Shown: one piece after another, positions 60,140-64,000 of the stretch
How the letters are laid out: each line of letters opens with the position of its first letter
How positions within the stretch are numbered: position 1 is the first letter of the stretch
From: an uncultured Chloroflexota bacterium
Lineage (GTDB): Bacteria; Chloroflexota; Limnocylindria; Limnocylindrales; CSP1-4
DNA length: 64,000 nt
Assembly: GCA_903822495.1 (NCBI GenBank)
Contig: CAIJPD010000018.1
Location: 186,001 to 250,000, forward strand
Direction: 5' to 3'
The notes under the pieces: generated by a model
Database searches by the model: none
Told to the model about the DNA's origin: nothing
The model's input: only the letters and a program-made list of their open reading frames with translations
Translations under genes and position numbers: made by a program

Positions 60140-61845
60140 AAGCCGGAGACCCCGGTCACTTCGCTGGGGAGCAGGAACCAGCGGAGCGTCTCGAAATCCG
60201 GCCCCACCGAGTACGACTCCGGTGGTGGTGGCGGCACCGGCGAGCCTGACATCAGCTCGCGCGCCTCCTCGAGATAGGCGACCAGGCTGGCCTCGGGCGC
60301 GCGGTGGCGACGCGGCTCCCAGGCCATCCGGCCGGCGCTGTAGTCGATCGCGTCCAGGCTGAGCGGCGGCTCCGGCTGGCCGTCGAGGTGGCGCCAGAGC
60401 CCGTTCGCTGGGTCGAACTCGTAGAGGGGGAGCAGCTTCCAGCCGTCCCGGGCGACCAGGTCCACGGCGTCGAGGATGTACTCGACCACGCGCTCGCTCA
60501 AGAAGTAGTTGAAGTTCACGCGGACCCAGCCGGGCTTGATGCCCTCGCAGCCACGGGCGATCTCGCGCTCGAACTCGTGCGAGGTCTCCACGTCGATCCC
60601 CAGCAGCCGGTGACCATACGGGCCCGCACACGAGCAGCCGCCGCGCGACTGGATGCCGAACAGGTCGTTGAGCAGCGCGACCACGAAGTTGTGGTGCAGG
60701 TAGCGGCTGCCCCGGCGAACCACGAAGCTCACGATGGACAGGCGCTCGGCGTCGGGGCTGCCCAGGACCTGGATGTTGGGGTTGGCACCCCAGCGGGCCA
60801 TCGCGCGGCGAATGAAGTCGTGCTCGTGCTCGCGGATCAGGTCCGTGCCCACGGCCTCCTTGAGCTGGAAGACCAGGCCCGCGCGAATGGACTCCACGAT
60901 GGCCGGCGTCCCGCCCTCTTCGCGATGCTCGGGATCCGAGAGGTACACGTGCTCGGCGGTGTTGACGTACATCACGGTGCCGCCGCCGGGGACCGCGGGG
61001 ACGCGGTTGCGGAACAGGTCGCGGCGGGCGACGAGGATGCCCGGGGTCCCGGGGCCGCCGATGAACTTGTGGGGCGAGATGAAGATCGCGTCCCTGGCCG
61101 CGAGCGGATCGCCCGGCGGATCCATCGCGATCGGCACGTACGGCGCGGCGGCGGCGTAGTCCCAGAACGAGAGCGCGCCGTGGCCGTGGAGCAGGCGGGA
61201 GATCGCATCGACGTCCGACACGATGCCGGTCACGTTGCTGGCCGCCGAGAAGCTGCCGATCTTCACGGGGCGCGCGGCGTAGCGATCCAGCTCCTGCGCC
61301 AGGTGGCCCTGGTCGATCCGGCCATTCCGGTCCTCGTGGATGACGACCACGTCGGCGATGGACTCACGCCATGGAAGCTCGTTGCTGTGGTGCTCGTACG
61401 GGCCGATGAAGACCACCGGCCGCTCCGCCTCGGGGATCTGGTCGCGGAGGTGATAGCGGTCGTCGAGGTCGTTGGGGATTCGCAGGTTCAGGATGTCCAC
61501 CAGCCGGTTGATCGCGGCCGTGGAGCCCGAGCCGCAGAAGATCACGGCGTGGCGCGCCTTGGACCCGCCCACGGCGTCGCGGATGATCCGGCGTGCCTCC
61601 TCGCGGAAGCGCGAGGTCTGGAGGCCCGTGCCGCTGGATTCGGTGTGGGTGTTGGCGTACAGCGGGAGCACGGCCTCGCGCAGGTAGTCCTCGATGAAGG
61701 CGAGTGAGCGGCCCGAGGCGGTGTAGTCGGCATACGTGACGCGCCGCACGCCGAACGGGCCATTCACCGCGGCGTCATCGCCGATGACGCCGGCACGGAT
61801 GGCCGCAAGGAGCGCTTCCGAGGCGGCGCGGTCAGGGTTGGGCAT
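60136..61845 (-). CDS. class V aminotransferase / cysteine-desulfurase-like PLP enzyme
   Basis: A 569-residue PLP enzyme of the class V family that includes SufS/IscS. It has the PLP-contacting YTASGRSL, the FCGSGSTAAIN loop, EHHSN, the aspartate in SFWDYAAAAP (D229), the Schiff-base lysine in SPHKFIGGPG (K260) and a C-terminal GGCSCAGPYG. It is about 150 residues longer than SufS, with a C-terminal extension. The paired cysteines sit where SufS has its active-site loop, so a desulfurase role is conceivable, but the family also includes other beta-eliminating enzymes. Its stop shares CTAG with the CpaF-RidA stop. The HAD gene is 58 nt upstream on the same strand. Confidence 0.8.
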   Translation of the reverse strand: MPNPDRAASEALLAAIRAGVIGDDAAVNGPFGVRRVTYADYTASGRSLAFIEDYLREAVLPLYANTHTESSGTGLQTSRFREEARRIIRDAVGGSKARHAVIFCGSGSTAAINRLVDILNLRIPNDLDDRYHLRDQIPEAERPVVFIGPYEHHSNELPWRESIADVVVIHEDRNGRIDQGHLAQELDRYAARPVKIGSFSAASNVTGIVSDVDAISRLLHGHGALSFWDYAAAAPYVPIAMDPPGDPLAARDAIFISPHKFIGGPGTPGILVARRDLFRNRVPAVPGGGTVMYVNTAEHVYLSDPEHREEGGTPAIVESIRAGLVFQLKEAVGTDLIREHEHDFIRRAMARWGANPNIQVLGSPDAERLSIVSFVVRRGSRYLHHNFVVALLNDLFGIQSRGGCSCAGPYGHRLLGIDVETSHEFEREIARGCEGIKPGWVRVNFNYFLSERVVEYILDAVDLVARDGWKLLPLYEFDPANGLWRHLDGQPEPPLSLDAIDYSAGRMAWEPRRHRAPEASLVAYLEEARELMSGSPVPPPPPESYSVGPDFETLRWFLLPSEVTGVSGF

Positions 61846-61903
61846 GCCGGGATAGTAGGGCGAGGAGTGGGCGACGGCTGCGGCGACCCGGCGGCGGGCG
61901 GCG

Positions 61904-62599
61904 CTAGTCCGAGCGCGCGACGAGCTGCTGTGCCACGTCCGCGATGTCGCGGCCGGTGATCTCCGGCTGGCGGCCGATCGGGAACATCACGGCCCCGGGG
62001 CGCGCCACGAAGGCCGCGCGGCAGCCCGCCGCCAGCGCCCCCGCCACGTCCCACGCGTGCGCCGCGATCAGGACGGTGTCGCCCGGCGCCACGCCCATGG
62101 CGTCGGCCGCCATCCGGTACGGCTCCGGCGCGGGCTTGAGCCGGCCCACGACGTCGGCGGAGAAGGCGCGCTCAAACCGGTCGCGGATCCCGGCGCTCAC
62201 CAGCTGCGCCTCGGCGACCGCCTCCAACGAATTCGTCAGGGTTGCCATCCGGAAGCCGGCGGCGGCCAGGCTGTCGAGCGCCGCGGGGACATCCGGGTGG
62301 ACGGGCAGCCGCGACATCGTGCCCACGATCTCGTCGGCACCGTCGTTGCCCAGCGTGACGCCCATCCGCAGCGCGAGCATCCGGAGTGCCGCGTGCTGGG
62401 CGGTGGTGAAGTCCACGTAGTCCCCGGTCAACGCGCCGACGAACGAGATCTGCAGCATCTGGGCAAACCAGTTGGCCCGGACCGCCGCACTCCCGAACCA
62501 CCGCTCGAACAACGGGTCCAGGGCCCGCAGGTCCAGGAGCGTCTCGTTGACGTCGAAGAGGAGGACGGGCCGGGCGCCCGAAGCCGATGTCTCGTTCAT
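61904..62599 (-). CDS. haloacid dehalogenase, type II-like HAD hydrolase
   Basis: A 231-residue HAD-superfamily hydrolase resembling type II 2-haloacid dehalogenases. The nucleophile motif is LLFDVNETLLDL, motif II TLTNS, the lysine in GRLKPAPEPY and the IAAHAWDVAGAL C-terminal block, as in that subgroup. Natural substrate unknown; it may be a phosphatase-like or true dehalogenase. The ATG at 62599 is the start of the conserved region; the frame goes on upstream through a GPAGF repeat that is DNA repeat, not protein. It lies divergent from the subtilase and 58 nt before the aminotransferase. Confidence 0.86.
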   Translation of the reverse strand: MNETSASGARPVLLFDVNETLLDLRALDPLFERWFGSAAVRANWFAQMLQISFVGALTGDYVDFTTAQHAALRMLALRMGVTLGNDGADEIVGTMSRLPVHPDVPAALDSLAAAGFRMATLTNSLEAVAEAQLVSAGIRDRFERAFSADVVGRLKPAPEPYRMAADAMGVAPGDTVLIAAHAWDVAGALAAGCRAAFVARPGAVMFPIGRQPEITGRDIADVAQQLVARSD

Positions 62600-62625
62600 G
62601 CCGGCCAGCCTATCGCACCCGTGAC

Positions 62626-62685
62626 GGCCGAACGCAGCCGGGCCGAACCCTGCGGGACCGAACCCGGCGGGGCCGAACCCTCCAG
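62626..62685. repeat. 15-nt tandem repeat, four copies
   Basis: Four head-to-tail 15-base units (GGCCGAACCCTGCGG and variants) fill the divergent gap between the HAD and subtilase genes. In the minus frame they would read as GFGPA repeats leading into the HAD protein, but no start lies before them. A regulatory or slippage origin is possible. Confidence 0.6.
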
Positions 62686-62714
62686 CCCTGCTCGCCGCGG
62701 CCGATACCTCCGGG

Positions 62715-64000
62715 GTGCGACGACGAACCACGGCAACGATGTTCGCGGTCATCGCCCTCGGCGGCGCGATGCTCGGGGGCAGCCGCAGCGTCGACATCTG
62801 GGCGCCGTGGGCCTCGGTCCTGGCACCGCTGCGCGGCGAACACATGCCGCTGGAATCGCGCGTCCCGGCCCAGCCGGTCACGGATCGTGTCGTGGTGCGC
62901 TGGGCTGACGACGCGACCGCGGCCGCGGAGATCGCCCGCCAGGCCGCCACGCCCGACCCCGGGGTCACCAACAGCACCCTGATCGCTCCCCGCCTCCAGG
63001 TCCTGACCACGGCGCCCGGCCGGGCAGCGGCCGTCGCCGGAATCCTGGCCGCCCGTCCCGGTGCCGTCCGCTCCGCGCCCGACGCCCGGGTCTCCATCGC
63101 CGGCTGGCCCGTCGACGGAACCACGCCGCCGAACGACCCGTACTTCGCCCGCTACCAGTGGGACCTCCCCGTGATCGGCCTGGAGGCCGCCTGGGCCCGG
63201 ACCACGGGCGTCGCCGCGGTGGTCGTCGCCATCCTGGACACCGGCCTGGCGGCCCATCCCGACCTGGCCGCCCGGATCGTCAGCCCCTTCGACGCGGTGA
63301 CGGGCGGGCTGAACCCGACCGACGGCCACGGCCACGGGACCCACGTCGCGGGCACGATCGCGGCCGCGACGGACAACGCGGCCGGCGTCGCTGGCATCGC
63401 GCCCGGAATCAGCCTGATGCCGGTCAAGGTGCTGGACGACGCCGGCCAGGGCTACTTCTCCGACCTGGTCCGCGGCCTGGACTGGGCGAGGGCGCACGGC
63501 GCCGTGGTCGTCAGCCTCTCGCTGGGCGGCCAGATGGGCGCCGATGAGGCCGCCATCTACGCCCCGGCGTTCGAGGCGGCCATCGCGGCGGGGATGACCA
63601 TCGTGGCGGCGTCGGGCAACGATGGGCGGAACAACGTGACCGACATCTACCCCGCGGCCTACCCGGGTGTGCTCGCGGTCGGCAGCACGGGCCCGGCCGA
63701 CCGGCTGTCGTGGTTCTCCAACGCCGGGCCGGGGCTGTTCATCGCGGCACCGGGCGAGAGCATCGTCTCCCTGGCGCCGGGCGGCGGGTACGCGGTGATG
63801 AGCGGCACCAGCATGGCCACGCCGCACGTCGCGGGGGTCGTGGCCCTCCTTCGCTCCGTCTCCCCGAGGGCCTCCGAATCGGCGCTGGAAGCCGCCCTGT
63901 GCGCCGGTGCGGCCGACCTGGGCCCGGCCGGCCGGGACTCGTGGTTTGGCTGCGGGCGGGTGGACGCCGGCCGGGCCATGGCCATCCTGCTGGGCGAACC
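62715..64000 (+). CDS. secreted subtilisin-like serine protease (S8), 3'-partial
   Basis: The frame is open at the right edge, so only ~428 residues are seen. It begins with a signal peptide (basic RRRTTATM then FAVIALGGAMLGGS), then an inhibitor-like propeptide (~residues 50-125, ending near VSIAGWPVD), then the S8 domain. The catalytic triad is seen: aspartate in AILDTGLAAHPDL, histidine in GHGTHVAGTIAA, serine in SGTSMATPHVAG; oxyanion asparagine in ASGNDG. The GTG at 62715 is preferred to the ATG at 62739 as it gives the basic n-region; this is a judgement. It probably degrades extracellular protein. Confidence 0.88.
   Translation, partial: MRRRTTATMFAVIALGGAMLGGSRSVDIWAPWASVLAPLRGEHMPLESRVPAQPVTDRVVVRWADDATAAAEIARQAATPDPGVTNSTLIAPRLQVLTTAPGRAAAVAGILAARPGAVRSAPDARVSIAGWPVDGTTPPNDPYFARYQWDLPVIGLEAAWARTTGVAAVVVAILDTGLAAHPDLAARIVSPFDAVTGGLNPTDGHGHGTHVAGTIAAATDNAAGVAGIAPGISLMPVKVLDDAGQGYFSDLVRGLDWARAHGAVVVSLSLGGQMGADEAAIYAPAFEAAIAAGMTIVAASGNDGRNNVTDIYPAAYPGVLAVGSTGPADRLSWFSNAGPGLFIAAPGESIVSLAPGGGYAVMSGTSMATPHVAGVVALLRSVSPRASESALEAALCAGAADLGPAGRDSWFGCGRVDAGRAMAILLGE

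Noticed and set aside
60136-61845. Calling the class V enzyme SufS
   Set aside because: Length, extension and loop differ from SufS, and it is 33 kb from the suf genes.

Overview
The window is a gene-dense, very GC-rich (about 70%) stretch of bacterial chromosome. It has no rRNA, tRNA, CRISPR array, phage module or recognisable insertion sequence. Most genes are metabolic or housekeeping-like, often start with GTG or TTG, and lie in short operons with 1-4 nt overlaps. The mix includes a SUF module with a Rieske protein, fused two-gene pyruvate:ferredoxin oxidoreductase next to NfnAB, ATP-type PEP carboxykinase, a DevR/DevS-like two-component system, a LytR-CpsA-Psr protein and a CpaF ATPase. 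That suggests a high-GC Chloroflexota (Limnocylindria/Ellin6529-like) or a deep actinobacterial lineage. This placement is inference; no marker gene in the window settles it.

Layout. 1-9.3 kb: a partial AlkZ-like DNA glycosylase, then a minus-strand run pncB-nadE-unknown-AceE-like E1, a non-coding gap with a MITE-like element, and an alpha/beta hydrolase. 9.3-15 kb: an MFS exporter, a divergent Lgt paralogue whose end looks frameshifted, and the pckA-mdh pair. 15-20.7 kb: a minus-strand group lgt-plsC-CBS-CGL-GT87-like, joining lipoprotein and phospholipid synthesis with transsulfuration. 20.7-23.6 kb: two small membrane proteins overlapping tail to tail, a ferritin-like/VIT1 metal transporter, and an ornithine cyclodeaminase-like gene. 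23.6-27.4 kb: a second inverted-repeat element, then sufB-sufD-Rieske behind a good sigma-70-type promoter. 27.4-34.5 kb, plus strand: MFS exporter, Nudix, YetF-like, YcaQ-like glycosylase, OsmC and MMPL genes. 34.6-36.4 kb: a decaying FAD-oxidoreductase pseudogene and a small SH3-like ORF. 36.4-42.0 kb: the porGD-porAB-nfnA-nfnB operon, which should link pyruvate oxidation through ferredoxin to NADPH. 42.2-47.2 kb: a hydrogenase-maturation-protease-like gene, a CoA transferase, and a DevRS-like pair divergent from a universal stress protein across a region rich in palindromes. 47.3-52 kb: P5C dehydrogenase, FabI, a secreted barrel-like protein, and a nickel transporter/Fur-family pair with a Nur-box-like operator. 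52-58 kb: a large membrane protein, a DadA/SoxB-type FAD oxidase, a GyrI-like protein and an LCP-family protein. 58-64 kb: a CpaF ATPase fused to a RidA-like domain, a class V aminotransferase, a haloacid dehalogenase, and a subtilase that runs off the end.

The most unusual items are the CpaF-RidA fusion, the Lgt paralogue lacking the family signature, the decaying oxidoreductase locus, the two MITE-like elements, and the compact ferredoxin-linked operon. No multi-gene defence or mobile system is visible.
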